Positions 24,328-36,600 are shown, numbered from the stretch's first letter. The stretch is 64,000 nt of DNA from Protea cynaroides (GCA_028583415.1 CM053271.1:88399534-88463533), one strand, 5' to 3'. Translations and numbers: made by a program. Notes: generated by a model not told the origin, from the letters alone.

Positions 24328-25062
24328 TGTGAGGACAATGAATAAATGATCTTCCTCCTCGGGATGAAATATGTATCGTCAATGAAGATCAATTGTTTTG
24401 TTGGAGTCGCCACCTAGATTAAGGTCTAGGACCTCTAAAAATGTAGCCTCACTCTAAGGTAAGACTTCTATTGACTCATAACCCAATGTATCAGTTCTTT
24501 GGTCTACAAGAGATCGGGTAAGTATTCAAGGTACGATTATGGGAAGGTGTTAGGCACCCAAACCGTTCGATCAATATCGGCCTCTTATACTTTTCTTAGA
24601 CTCTAATTCTGACTGTGCTTGGACAACTGGATGACTAGGGTTTAATGGGAGATTTTTAAACCAAGTTGCTACATTCTGCTAAACTATGGTTTATCCAATC
24701 ATGTTCTAAAGTAAATAAACAAGCAATGAGTATAGTACTATACAATAAACCAAACCAAAGATGGTTCGATATTGGACTGAATCTAAGACGTCCATCTCAA
24801 ACTGCCTACGTATTCCAATCCTGAAAATCTAGTCCAAAACGTAGTTCGAAATGAGTTTTGTAATTAAAGATTATGAAGTGGTTTATGCATGTGCTTCAAT
24901 TAGATTCTTTGTTAAAGTTGAAGTTTATGCTAGATGAATGGTTGATGGGTGGCTTTGTATCATATTTGGGACTCCCAAATTGCCTACGTATTCTAGGGTG
25001 TGCCCTAGAAATCAGGTATGACATAGTTCAAAAGATTTGTGAGAATCAGATTTGGAATGTGT

Positions 25063-25470
25063 ACCGAATTCCTACAATTTTTGTCAATAGGATCTAGGGA
25101 TGAGACCTAAATTCCTATCATTTTTGTCAATAGGATCTAGGGATAAGACCTAAACTCCTACCATTTTTGTTAATAGGATCTAGGGATGAGACCTAAACTC
25201 TTACCATTTTTGTTAACAGGATTTAAGGATGAGACCTAAACTCATATCATTTTTGTCAATAGGATCTAGGGATGAGACCTAAACTCCTATCATTTTTGTC
25301 AAAAGGATCTAGGGATGAGACCTATACTCCTATCATTTTTGTCGATAGAATCTAGGGATGAGACCTAAACTTCTATCATTTTTGTTAATAGGATCTAGGG
25401 ATGAGACCTAAACTCCTATCATTTTTGTCAATAGGATTTAAGGATGACACCTAAACTCCTATCATTTTTA
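25063..25470 (+). repeat. 43-bp tandem array, about 9-10 copies
   Basis: The consensus unit runs 'cctaaactcctatc', 'atttttgtcaatagg', 'atctagggatgaga'. Copies differ by a few substitutions and one small indel (the last units have 'atttaagg'). It is part of the long solo LTR. Confidence 0.9.
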
Positions 25471-25484
25471 TTGTTTCTATTTTT

Positions 25485-25695
25485 AGGTTTCTAGGGTTTC
25501 CTTCCCCTTTTGCTGTGATTTTCATTTTTAGGGTTTCCAACCCTAATTGTTCTGTTCTTTCCATTTTAGGGTTTCACTTTCCCTAATTGTTCTGTTCTTT
25601 CCATTTTTAGGGTTTCTACCCTAATTGTTCTTTATGTTCTAGGGATTACCTTTCCCTATCATTTTATTCTTTCCATTTAAGGATCTCCTACCCTA
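25485..25695 (+). repeat. Short-period repeats with TAGGGTTT and CCCTAATTGTTCTG phrases
   Basis: Four or five imperfect units of roughly 40-60 bp containing 'agggtttcc', 'ccctaattgttctgttctttcc'. The telomere-like hexamers are isolated, not a (TTTAGGG)n array, so this is LTR-internal repeat, not interstitial telomere. Confidence 0.7.
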
Positions 25696-27479
25696 ATTAT
25701 TGTGTTCAAAGATAACAATGTAAGCAATCCAACATAGCAATTTGAGCTCAAGTATAGCAGTGTAAGCATCCAAATATGGTAGTAAGTATTCAACATAGCA
25801 TGTGAGTATGTGGCAACAGATATAGCAATGAGCATGTGTAACAGACATATGTAGCAAACATGTGAGAATCAAGCAAAACATCAAAGCATGTGAGAATCAA
25901 TCAAAGCATGTGAGTCAGTCCAAAATTGGTATGTGAGTGTGAGCACCTAAATATAGCATTGAGAGCAAGCATCAAATATGGCATGTAATGCATCGTTTTA
26001 TGCCAAAATGGTAAAATGGTAGCAGAAATAACAAATCAATCATTAGATGACCATTTGGCAAATACATGTATTGTGTACTGCTTTGCATTGATTTGAAACC
26101 CCACTTCTATGAGTCCAAATTGGACAATGAATGTACCAGATCAAAGGACTTTCAGAGATCTACAACTTTTCTGAAGAAGTTGAGATTTGAAAAGGCCTTC
26201 CTAACAATCAAAATCAGAGTCTCAAAATTTGACCAAACTGGTTCCAGATTTAGACCAGTCATGAGGAAATAATTCTATTATATTCTTTAGATATCAGAAA
26301 AATATTCCATTAGAACGGGTGTCTCCTATACTTCTAGGTCTAACTTGTTCATGAAGTGATAGAGATCAGAAGATGTCTCTGGAATCCATTTACACAAGCA
26401 TTATCGTGGAACACGCAGCAAGATGACAGTTCTGTCGGACTGGACCAAAATGGGCACATGGGGCATTGCCCATGGGGCATTGTATTTACTCAAAACTTGC
26501 TCAAAACATATCCTTTGAAAGAGGACTCAGAGGCCAAAATTTTGTCTCAAGGAAACTAATCCTAACAGAGACCATGGGCAGGTCAAAATCGTTCTGCAAG
26601 TACATGCAAATACATTGGTCAGGTCTGTTCTAGATTCTGGCCAGTTGTACTATAAAATCAATATAAAATTACATATCTGATAAAAATAAAATCTGAATAC
26701 ACGGGAATTTATATAACTGATAATCAAACTTTTTCATTGAGGATTCTCGTGCAAATAGAAGCATCTTCCTAGTGCGAAACACCAATTTCAGACATGCATT
26801 GCAGTATGCTTTGAATTCCAATGAAAACTGACCATAGTGCACTATAAAATTCATATCATATCACTCAAAAATCATAAAAATGCAAGACCAGTGCCAAAAT
26901 TTTGGGATGAGGGAGATGATGGCTGAAGTGGGATTTTGGGTTTGTAATAGGTGGAGTGCTGCAAGATAGGTGTTGAACAAGGTAAAACTGATTGGTGATT
27001 GGTACACAGACAGCATGGCCAGGTTTGATGTGATTTGGTGGGGATGACAAGGGGTAAGAAGGTATCTGTAGGTGAGTGGGGATTGAAGGCAATTGGTTTG
27101 GGATTACAGATGGTAGCAAGAGTGATAAGCAAGTTGTTGGGTTTGCAGAAAGGGAGTGATCGACTGGTGCTGCAAGGCTGATTAGATTTCAAGTGATTCA
27201 GGTTATGAGGGTTGTGAGGGAGTATGGAGGTTGGGGTGTGATCCACGTAACAGTAGGATGGAGTTGCAGGTTGGGAAAAGATCAGCCATGAGGATGTTGT
27301 GCTGGGGGTAAGTGACGGGTGTGCATGTAGACAGGTGTAAAGGCCATGATATATCACATAAGTGTTGTGTGGTCTGGTTATGGGATTTGGAGTGAAGGTG
27401 ACAGAAGGGATGTTCTACAGGTGCCTTGCAAATTGGGTTTAGGTGTTTAAGTGGGAATGCATACGGGATGAGTAGCAGG

Positions 27480-28345
27480 TAATGGTGTGCTTACCTCTCC
27501 CTCTTTTCCTTGCTACTCAGCTTTTTGCCATCTTCTTCTTCTCTCTCTGCTCAGCTTTCTCTAATCTTCTTCTTATCCTGCCATCGTTCAAGAGACTAAA
27601 ACCAGATCATGATCAATATTTCTCGAACAGCCAGAGTAAATCCCAGCAGTTTTCGTAAGGTTCTAAAACCAAATCCCTGCGTCAAAACCCAACAAGGATG
27701 ATCTGTTATGAAAACAGATCCCCTAGATCATCTGACTTTTTGCACTGTTAATACATTTTCTCCCGATAATCTTTCTTGATGACAATCGCCCCCCGAACTG
27801 ATCTCTCTCTCCGGCTCCCCTTCTTCTTCTCTCTCCATCTGATTTTTTTTGGTCTCTCCCTCACCTCCTCTTTTCTTCCTCTCTTTCTTTTTTTTTTCTT
27901 TTCTTAGTGTCGCCTCTCACAATCTCTCTCCCCTTGATTTCGTCCTCCCCCATCTCAATCTTCTCCCTTCCTTTTTTTTTCTTAGAGTCGATCTTCCCCT
28001 GATTTTCTTTCTTGAGTTTTTTTTTCTTCCTTGACTAAATCTTCTCATTATTATTTCTTTTTTTCAGATTTTTTTTCTCTTAATCTTGTCGGCCATCACT
28101 CCCTTTCCTTGCTCTCTTTAGTCGGTCTCTCTCTCTTCTTACCAAAAATGACCCCCAACCCTATTTTTTTTTCATTTTTTTTTCCAGCTCTATTCTAATT
28201 AGATCCCTCCTCTCAATTTCGGCCCTCTTTAATTAGATCCTTTCCTCTTTTCTTTTCTTTCCTTTTCTCTCTAGGTCGACACCTAGGCAGCTTTCCTATG
28301 TCTCTTCTTTCCATCTTCCTCCCTCTCTTTCCTCTTATTTTACTT
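27480..28345 (+). repeat. Pyrimidine-rich tract in the long solo LTR
   Basis: Strongly C/T-biased on the plus strand, with many CTCTC and TTTTTT runs. Short Phe/Ser/Leu or Lys/Arg ORFs here come from composition. It may be the transcribed leader of the LTR. Confidence 0.6.
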
Positions 28346-29112
28346 TCCTTTTTTTTTTGTCGACAACTAGCCCTCTTGGAAAGGAAACCAGCTGCCACCT
28401 CATGCATGCCTACCATAATCGCAATACATCCCCATACAATCTGTTATTATTTTCTTTCCTTGTTTAATATTGCCTAGTCACCGTAAGATCTCACCCTCTC
28501 TATTCCACATACACGAGCGCTGAATTGATTTGGTCCGGCCTAGTCTGAGATGGGCCGGGCTGGATTGGTTGAGGTTGACTGGGATGAGTTAAGCTAAGTT
28601 AACCTGGTTTGATTGGGTTGGGCCAAGACTGGCTTGGATTGAGTTGAGTTGATTGGGTTTTCTCTCTATCATTTCATGACCCATTTCGGCTGTAATTCTG
28701 TATAGAATCTTTTGACTACCTTTGTCCCAAATTCTCTATGTTCACTTTGTAGAATACTAAAAATAAGGAACACTGGAGGTTGAATCACCTAATTTGGATG
28801 TAAAATGATCAACTTATGAATTTCTGAAGTTTAAACAGGCCAATTTACGATAATTCAGCTAGCAACTCTTCATGGGATGCCTCGGAGACCTCTGCCTCAA
28901 ATTCTCTACGTCCACTTTGTAGAGCGCCAAAAATGAGAAGTAATGGCGCTGAAATCACCTCGTTTGGACGTTGGATGAGCAAGATATGATAATTTGAAAT
29001 TCGATCAATCCAATTTACGATAATTTGCATGAAATCCCCTAGGATTTTAATATTATTTTTAGAAAACCCCCTTGTACGTATGAACCGACTAAAATGACCA
29101 TATCTTCTGCAT

Positions 29113-29322
29113 TTGATATCGAAATTGAGCAATTCTAGTCTCATTTCGAAACTGACCTATGCATCCATGCAGATTATAGCCTGTGACCTTGTTGTGGGAT
29201 CCACCAAAAACTACCTTGAGGTCGTAGTAAAAAATCTAAATTTTCACTCACCTCTCTTCCTTTGTTGTCCATACACCAGTAAGATTTTGTTCAATTGGGA
29301 TGGAAAAAATGGAGTGCTTATA
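29113..29322 (+). repeat. LTR 3' terminal segment also present at 39520-39744
   Basis: The last about 210 bp of the long LTR align with 39520-39744, with the shared phrase 'gaccttg..gtggg' and the end GGATGG..AAAAATGG.GTGCTTA. The shared end defines the right edge of the LTR family. Confidence 0.8.
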
Positions 29323-29950
29323 GGGGCAAGGTTTGATCCTATGGACAGCTCCGGGCACACCATACGCACATTATCCACATATAGCTTAGCTTGCTGCTCC
29401 AAAGCACACCGAGGTAGTATAGCAATGAAACAAGACATCTTTATAAGGCAATCAACAATCACCCAAACTGTGTCAACCGATCTGGGAGTCAGTGGTAAAC
29501 CGATGATATAGTCCATTATAATGTAGTTCCACTTCCAAACTAGCTCCAATAGTGGCTATAGTAAGTCTGCTGGTCTTTGTCTTTCAGTTTTTACTTGCTG
29601 ATAATTCAAACACTGAACCACGCACTAAGCTACATCTGTTATCATTCCTCTTTACTAGTAAAATTACTTTAAGTCATGATACATATAGGTACTCCAGGAT
29701 GTCCTAAATATAGAGTCCAATGAGTTTTTATCATTATTTTATTCATTATGTCAGAGTTTTTCTCCTTTAGGTATTCAGAATCATCCTCTGTATCTGAGTA
29801 CCTTCTCCGCATCCAAAGTAAGTTAGGGTTTGATTTGTCTTTCTCTAAATCTTCTTGCACCACTCTCAGATACGTATCTAACAAAATTGCTACTTTTACT
29901 TCGTCCATCAAATCAGAGATGATCTTTAATGTTGCAAATGCAAACGAGGA
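29323..29950 (-). pseudogene. Chromovirus integrase zinc-binding and core remnant
   Basis: Minus-strand frames show an integrase core beginning (W-K-W-N-Y-I-I-M-D-Y-I-I-G-L-P, V-W-V-I-V-D, then K-L-Y-V-D-N) between about 29549 and 29330. A preceding zinc-binding-like region (L-G-H-P-G-V near 29690) and linker lie up to 29911. The core is cut at 29322 by the long solo LTR and resumes at 24327. The first catalytic Asp may survive (M-D-Y), but stops and the insertion inactivate it. Confidence 0.7.
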
Positions 29951-30391
29951 ACTATTGCTCTATAAGTCATCCATAAATTCTCGCTCAATTAGTTCATCAC
30001 GAGTTTCTATTATATGTTGCTCTTTCTCTACATCTGAAACCCTTGCTGTGAAACACAAGACAGCATTTATGCCAGGTGCTTCCTTAGACTTCATATTCCC
30101 TTTTTTTGCTCAAAGCCTCAGTTACTACATTAGCCTTGCCTGGATGATACCAAATATCACAGTCTTAATCCTTTAAGTGTTCCAACCTTCTTCTCTGCCT
30201 CATGTTCAACTCTTTCTAGGTGAAGAGATAAACAAAACTCATGTAATCTGATTTAATCATAAATTTCTCTCCATATAGATAATGTCTCCAAGTCTCGATT
30301 GCATTAATTGCTGCCGCTAACTCTCATGAGTAAGGTAACTCTTCTGATGCTCCTTTAGTTATCTTGAAGCATATGCAATCACTTGTTTACC

Positions 30392-30664
30392 TTACATCAA
30401 CCCGCATCCTAGACCCAATCCAAAAGCATCAGTATATAGGGTAAAAGTTTCCCTTGATGCCAAAACGATCAAGACGGGAGTTGATATCACCCTTGCTCTT
30501 AGAGTCTGAAAACATTCTTCACACTTGTCAGTCCAAATAAACTTCTCATCTTTCCTGGTCAGCTTGGTAAGAGGTATTGCAATCTTAGAGTGGTCCTCCA
30601 TGAATCGTCTGTAATAACCAGCTAAACCCAAGGAACTTCTAATCTTCGTAATGTTCTTAGGCAC
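30392..30664 (-). pseudogene. Chromovirus RT thumb / RNase H remnant
   Basis: Recognisable order: K-I-R-S-S-L-G-L-A-G-Y-Y-R-R-F (connection after RT), P-L-T-K-L-T-R-K-D-E-K-F-I-W-T, C-F-Q-T-L, then the RNase H start L-Y-T-D-A. In active elements the last part supplies a catalytic Asp. The reading frame ends in this block; RNase H beyond is degraded. Confidence 0.75.
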
Positions 30665-30745
30665 TTCTCACCAGATGATTGTTTCTATCTTAATAGGGTC
30701 CACCTTTATTCCCTCTGATGATACTATGTGACCCAAGAAGATCAC

Positions 30746-31447
30746 TTAGTTTAACCAAATCTCATACTTCATGAACTTGGCATAAGACTTCTCCATTCTC
30801 AACCGTTGTAAGGTTGCTCTAAGGTCTGTTACAAGACTTTCTTCGTCTTTGAAAAAAACCAATATATAGTCTATGAAAACTATGATCGACATGTCCAACA
30901 TGTCATGAAACACCCTGTTCATTAACTCTATTAAAGATGTAAGGGCATTGGTCAAACCAAAAGACATAACTAAGAACTCATAATGCCCATTCCCGATTTT
31001 AAAAGCTATCTTTGGAATATCACTGTCCAAATTCTTCAGTTGATGATATCTTGACCAAAGATCAATCTTAGAAAATACCTTTGCTCCTTATAGCTGATTA
31101 AACAAGTCATCGATCTGAGGTAGTGGATATCGATTCTTGATTGTGAGCTTGTTCAATTCCCAGTAGTCTATACATAGTCGATAATTACCATCCTTCTTCT
31201 TCATGAATAGCACTAATACTCCCCATGATGAAATACTTAGCCGATTAGAATCTTTGTCTAGTAACTCTTGTAGTTGAGTCTTCAGTTCCTTCAACTCTAT
31301 AAAAGCTATTCTATAGAGCGCCTTTGACATAAATGCCATCCCTGGTAACAAGTAGATAATGAACTCGGTTGCATGATCAGATGGCAACCCGGGTAAATTT
31401 TTTGGAAACACATCAGAAAATTTTTGTATCACATCAATACCTTTCAT
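30746..31447 (-). pseudogene. Chromovirus reverse transcriptase remnant
   Basis: 31447-31088 carries the N-terminal RT (F-P-K-N-L-P-G-L-P, W-G-V-L-V-L-F-M-K-K-K-D-G, R-L-C-I-D-Y-W-E-L-N-K). 31030-30746 carries the palm (F-K-I-G-N-G-H-Y-E-F, M-S-F-G-L-T-N-A). The catalytic box reads F-I-D-Y-I-L where F-I-D-D-I-L is the norm, so the second Asp is replaced by Tyr. About 57 bp between the blocks is out of frame. This is a decayed polymerase. Confidence 0.8.
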
Positions 31448-33215
31448 CCGTGGTACTTATTTAGTAATATCTATCATAGATACCATATATCCAACTCCTT
31501 TCTTTTCAAGCATCTCTTCGCCTTTAGTGCAGAGAGGATAAGCTTTCACTTCCTAGGCAATACGCTTCCAATAAACTAAATTCTGTGCCATCTTTACTCT
31601 TGATTGAAAACCTCTTCTATGCACATAATAACTTTTTAGAGTGTTGAGAAAATCAATTTGTCTTTAAGATAACGTTAAATTCTGCCATCTTAAGTCTAAT
31701 TAGGTTGCGTCCAAATTTCGCCCATCCATACTATTCGAACATTGTTCATAACATTCATTTAATACAACATTTAATCTAGAAGAGCTTGAACTAGCAAAAT
31801 CTGGTTTAAAGGTCTTAAGAGCACATCTAGCTCCTTTATCTCTTTTGGCTGTTCAAAGACTATTGTCAATAATCTCATATTGCACTCACTAGCTTACATC
31901 TCTTTTATCACTGTTGTTCTAGCATGATCTTTCTTTCATATAACCCAAAAAACATCTTTTAGTTGTTTACTCATTACATATCCCAAGTTTACCTATAAGC
32001 ATTAGGATATATGTTTATATTCTTATTAATTTCACCAAACTCGCTTGGTTTTTACTCAATTCTGTTGTTCAACAATGGGAATAACTCAATAGTAATTGTA
32101 CTAATGTGAATACTATCAATGCCCTGATTTTTGACTTTATCCTTATATCCACTCTTAGATATGCTTTTAGAAATCTTTTGCCTTGTCAAAACTCATTCCA
32201 ATAAGCCATCTTTAACTCAGTTTGAGTGCTATCTACTCCTTACTGGCTACTCTTGGTAATTCTCACTTCTTGCTTATGCACTTTTTTTTATAGATCATGA
32301 CTCAAATCCATATATCCAATAATCTCAAAGTAAATTCTCCATTACTTCATCTGAGATTCCTTGGCTATAGAATCTAATTTGGATTTAATCATCTTCCTTC
32401 CAATAATTCCATTATCACTAAATATTTTTATCAACAAAGGTCAAGGAATGTATGAATCAGAATGTTTATCCAAAAGCAATTTATTTCCTTCTTTCAATTC
32501 AGTATGATGACGAACACTTGTTTTATCTAGTGAACTTAGGTTTAAAGGATCAGGAGTAAATATATGGTAATCTAACTGGCATCCAAAGGTCGTTAGGTTG
32601 CACGGTGGTCATAATACGTAGAAGTAGAGGTTCTACAGTTCTTAACCTCATGGTTATAGGTTCTATCGGGTATATAATGCCATTGGTCAAGGCACTACAT
32701 GAGTAAATCTGGAGAAGATTTTGGATACATCAATAACTCAGGTATAAATCCGAATGATGTATGCTTAATATGATTAAACCTTTAACTGTTCATTTAGTTC
32801 CTATCTCCATTCATGTTATCGATCATGAGAGTAGTTTAGATTAGTATAATCAGGACTAATACTAAAGAAATAATATCTATAACTCCAATTGACAGGTTGA
32901 ATTGATATGGTATCCTGTCAAGGCACGAGAATTTAAAATTAAGTATGTGCATCCTCTATAATCATAAGGATAAGTCAATGATGCATCACATCCTATATAC
33001 ACCTGTCTAAATATATGACCACAATAGATTTGATCATTTACTGAAAACGTTTGAGGCTTCATCTTCAGAAAATTTTCCTCAACCCTCGGATCATTCTACC
33101 ATGATGCAGCTATCCCATACATCGATGACTGATAATGGTAACCACCTTGATACACTGCTTGTTGTGTACCAAGCTTCTACACTAGAGTGTGCATTACTGG
33201 GACCTATTGTATGGT
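31448..33215 (-). mobile_element. Degraded gag-protease part of the chromovirus
   Basis: This lies where gag, the zinc knuckle and protease should be, upstream of RT on the minus strand. I can find no convincing motif; the DNA is AT-rich with stops in all frames. The assignment is by position only. Confidence 0.4.
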
Positions 33216-33715
33216 NNNNNNNNNNNNNNNNNNNNNNNNNNNNNNNNNNNNNNNNNNNNNNNNNNNNNNNNNNNNNNNNNNNNNNNNNNNNNNNNNNNNN
33301 NNNNNNNNNNNNNNNNNNNNNNNNNNNNNNNNNNNNNNNNNNNNNNNNNNNNNNNNNNNNNNNNNNNNNNNNNNNNNNNNNNNNNNNNNNNNNNNNNNNN
33401 NNNNNNNNNNNNNNNNNNNNNNNNNNNNNNNNNNNNNNNNNNNNNNNNNNNNNNNNNNNNNNNNNNNNNNNNNNNNNNNNNNNNNNNNNNNNNNNNNNNN
33501 NNNNNNNNNNNNNNNNNNNNNNNNNNNNNNNNNNNNNNNNNNNNNNNNNNNNNNNNNNNNNNNNNNNNNNNNNNNNNNNNNNNNNNNNNNNNNNNNNNNN
33601 NNNNNNNNNNNNNNNNNNNNNNNNNNNNNNNNNNNNNNNNNNNNNNNNNNNNNNNNNNNNNNNNNNNNNNNNNNNNNNNNNNNNNNNNNNNNNNNNNNNN
33701 NNNNNNNNNNNNNNN
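33216..33715. other. Assembly gap (500 N)
   Basis: Exactly 500 undetermined bases, the usual placeholder for a gap of unknown length. Reading frames that cross it are meaningless. Confidence 0.98.
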
Positions 33716-33724
33716 TAGCTAACA

Positions 33725-35548
33725 TGTAAGACCCATGATCGAACTAACGGTCTTACCACCTTGAACCAGGTCTACCTATCATGGTCGAAGCGAAATGGAC
33801 CAAGTGCGTGAAGAAAATAAAGAAAATGTATTAAACTCGACCAAAATGGTAAAATAGAGGGCAAGGTCGCATACCCGAATAGGCAGGGTCGACCCCTCAC
33901 TAAGAAGTCAGGACCCCCGATATTTTAATCGGGGTCGGACAACTTAGAATCGAGGGTCGACGGGATCTCCGACCCCCTCATCGACCCCCTGTTTGCCGAT
34001 AGTAACCGCAAATAGGAAACTTTCCAAATTTCAATGGGATTCCTTCGTAATCTCAATGGGACTTATTTTGGGAGATTCTACTCTATAAATAAGACATCCC
34101 AAAGCCTCTTTCACCCCTTTTGAAACCCTAATTGAAAGTAAGAGAAAGAGAAGAGAAGGAGAAGAGAAGAAAAGTTGGAGAAGAAGACTAAAGTGAAGAA
34201 TTCAGAGAAACCTCTGAATCTCAGCAAAACCTAAGGTATGGGTACGTTTCCATTGATGATCTAAGACCTTAGAATAGTTCATGAAGAGGGTATGGTCTAG
34301 AAGAAATCCAAATCATACATCCATGGGAGGATTTCAATAAAATCCATGGAGAAATCATGGTAGGCAAAGTAAGGAATAAACCTAGAGTTCTAAGCCATAG
34401 AACATGCATAGAATGGATGGTGAAAGTAAGCCATAGGACCTAAACATGAAAGAATGGACTGTAGAATGAAATTTTTGACTCAAACCACGGGGGGTCGCAC
34501 GTGGGGTCGATTGGGAATCGACCCTACCATACCACAGGATCGACCTCCAGTATTCGGGGAGTCCAGGAAAGGGGTGGTCGCACCCAGGATCGATGGAACA
34601 TCTGACCCTAGCATCGAGCCATGTTTGCCAGCCCTCACCAGCAGGGGCTTACGTATTGGTATGGGTAGGGCATCAGGGGGAGTGTTATGCGGTGTTTGAT
34701 CCGGACACTTTAGCTCTATCTCTATTCCATGTTGGGGTGGATGTGGATGACAATGGTGTTTGATCCGTTGAGTGGGCTTACACACCCTGTGTATAGAGGT
34801 GAGGCGGCCACCAAACCTTTCTATTGTACATTGTAAAGTTATATATCAGACCACAGATATGAATTGAATGCATGCATATGTTTGTTGCATTGTTTTGTTT
34901 GCTCACTGAGCCATGATGTGTGCTCACCCTTTTGAGATCAGCTAGTGCGCGAATCCAGCAAGCACTTGGGCTCCGTCAAGCTGGTCGTAGAGCATCGTTG
35001 CGCTAACGCGCGCTGTAGTTTTTCAGCCTAGCAGCACGACGCTTGTATTGCTCTCCCACAACCCCGTTTTAACGGTTTAGGCTGCTCCCATTTCGCTCAC
35101 CGCTACTACGGGAATCGCCGTCGAATATTTTTAGTTGATGATACAAGTATTACTATGGAAGATTATATGAATGCTTCTGTGTACGGGTACATTGCTGCGA
35201 TAAAAACTGAAGATATAGTGGAGACGCATGATTCCTCATGCGAGTGCAACTCATGTATTTTTGATTAGATTTTGATTTGAATTATTAAGGAAATATAATT
35301 TGATATTTTATTTACTTATGTCTCAGTTGATATAACATAATTTGATATTTTATTATTGATTATCACAGTTAGATTCCTCAGTTCATTTAATATTAAGACT
35401 TTCGCTATTGTGTATTTATTCTGATTATAGTTGTGGATGTGTATGATTTAGTTTCAATGGACACAGCCTATTAGAGATCCTGATTAAACCATTGGTTTAT
35501 TAGCGGTTTATCACACCATTCTGAATAGTGTGGAATTGGGGTGTGACA
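33725..35548 (+). repeat. Chromovirus solo LTR, copy 3, with TSD TAACA
   Basis: It starts TGTAAGACCCATG and ends GGGGTGTGACA. The 5-mers on both sides are TAACA (33720-33724 and 35549-35553), a perfect target-site duplication, so this is a solo LTR inserted opposite in orientation to its host chromovirus. The TATA box is at 34084-34093. GGTCG zones lie at about 33850-33990 and 34485-34620. It lacks about 0.6 kb present in other copies (around 34630) and carries a foreign 183-bp patch at 34936-35118. Confidence 0.85.
34936..35118 (-). other. Organelle rRNA-like insertion inside a solo LTR
   Basis: Copy 4 of the LTR reads straight from 'tttcga' to 'cgtcgaat'; copy 3 has about 183 extra bases at this point. 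On the minus strand the first roughly 85 bases of the insert (ATTCCCGTAGTAGCGG..., GGGGTTGTGGGAGAGC, AAGCGTCGTGCTGCTAGGC) match what I recall of plastid 23S rRNA. The rest, with CAGCGCGCGTTAGCGC, I could not place. There are no repeats at its borders, as in filler DNA from break repair. Confidence 0.6.
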
Positions 35549-36600
35549 TAACAGGTGCTGGAGGTACAGTGTTGTTACCAATTGGTACTGTACATGATCT
35601 GTCCCAGAGGTGTTAGAGTAGCATTGGCAACTTGGGTAGCACTTCCTTTGGTAACTTGCATAGTTAGTATCATTTATTGTTGCTTTTACATTTTATCAGA
35701 CCAAGTTTATTACAACCATAGTCAAGGCACTTGGTAGTCCAGGTAGATTGGCTAGAGTGGCCTAGTTGTTTACCTCCTTTGATTTGCTTCAATCTGATTA
35801 TCATTATTTAACATCTGCTCATATGAGTTTTCACTACCCGTTCTCAACCCAGATAGTGGTGGGGTCAAGTTGGAACCTCTTCTTAATGCTCAACGAGTAA
35901 TGGATCAACGTGTGGTGGATTTCACTCTGAGTCTCCACGTCACCCAGGAGTATAGCTTTATATTTTTTTATAGTTACTCTCATTTTTGGTGTATGGCCAT
36001 TGTTCTCTTATCTCTGTTGGATTTAGCATGAGATCTTTCCCTTTACCTCTACATGGATTTAGGCGTTACTAGTCATTTCTCTTCTTCCTCTGTCATACAT
36101 CAAGTTTCACATCTTGTGAGTATTAACTCAGTATTCTAATTTTTTACTTTATAGATGCTCTCTTCTTGCTACTGTACTTTATCCTTTGTATACTTAGACA
36201 ATTGTCTGACTTATAGATCGTACCCTATATTATTTATTTATCAGGATACATTTAGATTTTCTTTTTCTATCTGTATAAACATATGGTTCCACCTTTTATA
36301 TGTACATTATTGTCTTGTTAAAGTTCTTTCTTTTTTCCTTAGTCCACAGGCGCTGAATTTATTCATATAAAAGGACGAATCCCTCTTTCTTTCCCTCTTT
36401 CGTCTTGCCTCTCTTGATGATGGTTACAGGTTTGTCGATTCTTTCTCTGCCTGTTTCTTTTTCTTTATTGGTTCTTAACCAACATAGGTGCTTATGGTGT
36501 GTTTGTATTAAAGCTTTTAAGTTTATCCTAACTTAGTTCATGGACTTTAGTGGAAGTATTCAAGTTTGATAGGCAATGCCTGAGAGCTCTGATACCAAGT
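35549..36600 (-). mobile_element. 5' internal region of the chromovirus
   Basis: This runs from the solo LTR to the PBS. AT-rich, many stops, no gag motif seen. It should hold the leader and the gag start of the minus-strand element. Frames such as 36155-36370 (+) have no recognisable domain. Confidence 0.45.
36586..36597 (-). other. Primer binding site (tRNA-Met type) of the chromovirus
   Basis: On the minus strand TGGTATCAGAGC lies three bases after the end of the LTR at 36601. It is complementary to the 3' end of initiator tRNA-Met, the common primer for plant chromoviruses and Copia elements. Confidence 0.8.

Larger units (their letters stand above)
24328..29322 (+). repeat. Long solo LTR (about 5.0 kb) nested in the integrase
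   Basis: It starts TGTGAGGACAATG and ends GTGCTTATA, a mutated form of the TGCTTACA end seen at 39744. Near its start it contains 'ggagtcgccacctag' and 'ggaaggtgttaggcaccc', phrases common in large plant gypsy LTRs of the Tat/Ogre type. Internal features include a 43-bp tandem array, CCCTAA-rich repeats and an 800-bp pyrimidine-rich stretch. There is no gag or pol inside. The near-perfect 5-bp TSD and interrupted integrase support a solo LTR formed by LTR-LTR recombination. Confidence 0.65.

Noticed and set aside
25063..25470. CRISPR-like array
   Set aside because: The units are direct head-to-tail repeats with no unique spacers, in a plant retrotransposon LTR.
25485..25695. Interstitial telomere repeat
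   Set aside because: TAGGGTTT words are isolated within 40-60 bp units, not a tandem heptamer array.
26872..27357. 161-codon minus-strand ORF inside the long solo LTR
   Set aside because: Biased composition (Pro, Ser, Thr, His), no domain, and placed within non-coding LTR.
33091..33759. ORFs of 173-222 codons across the gap
   Set aside because: They are open only because the 500 N are translated as unknown residues.
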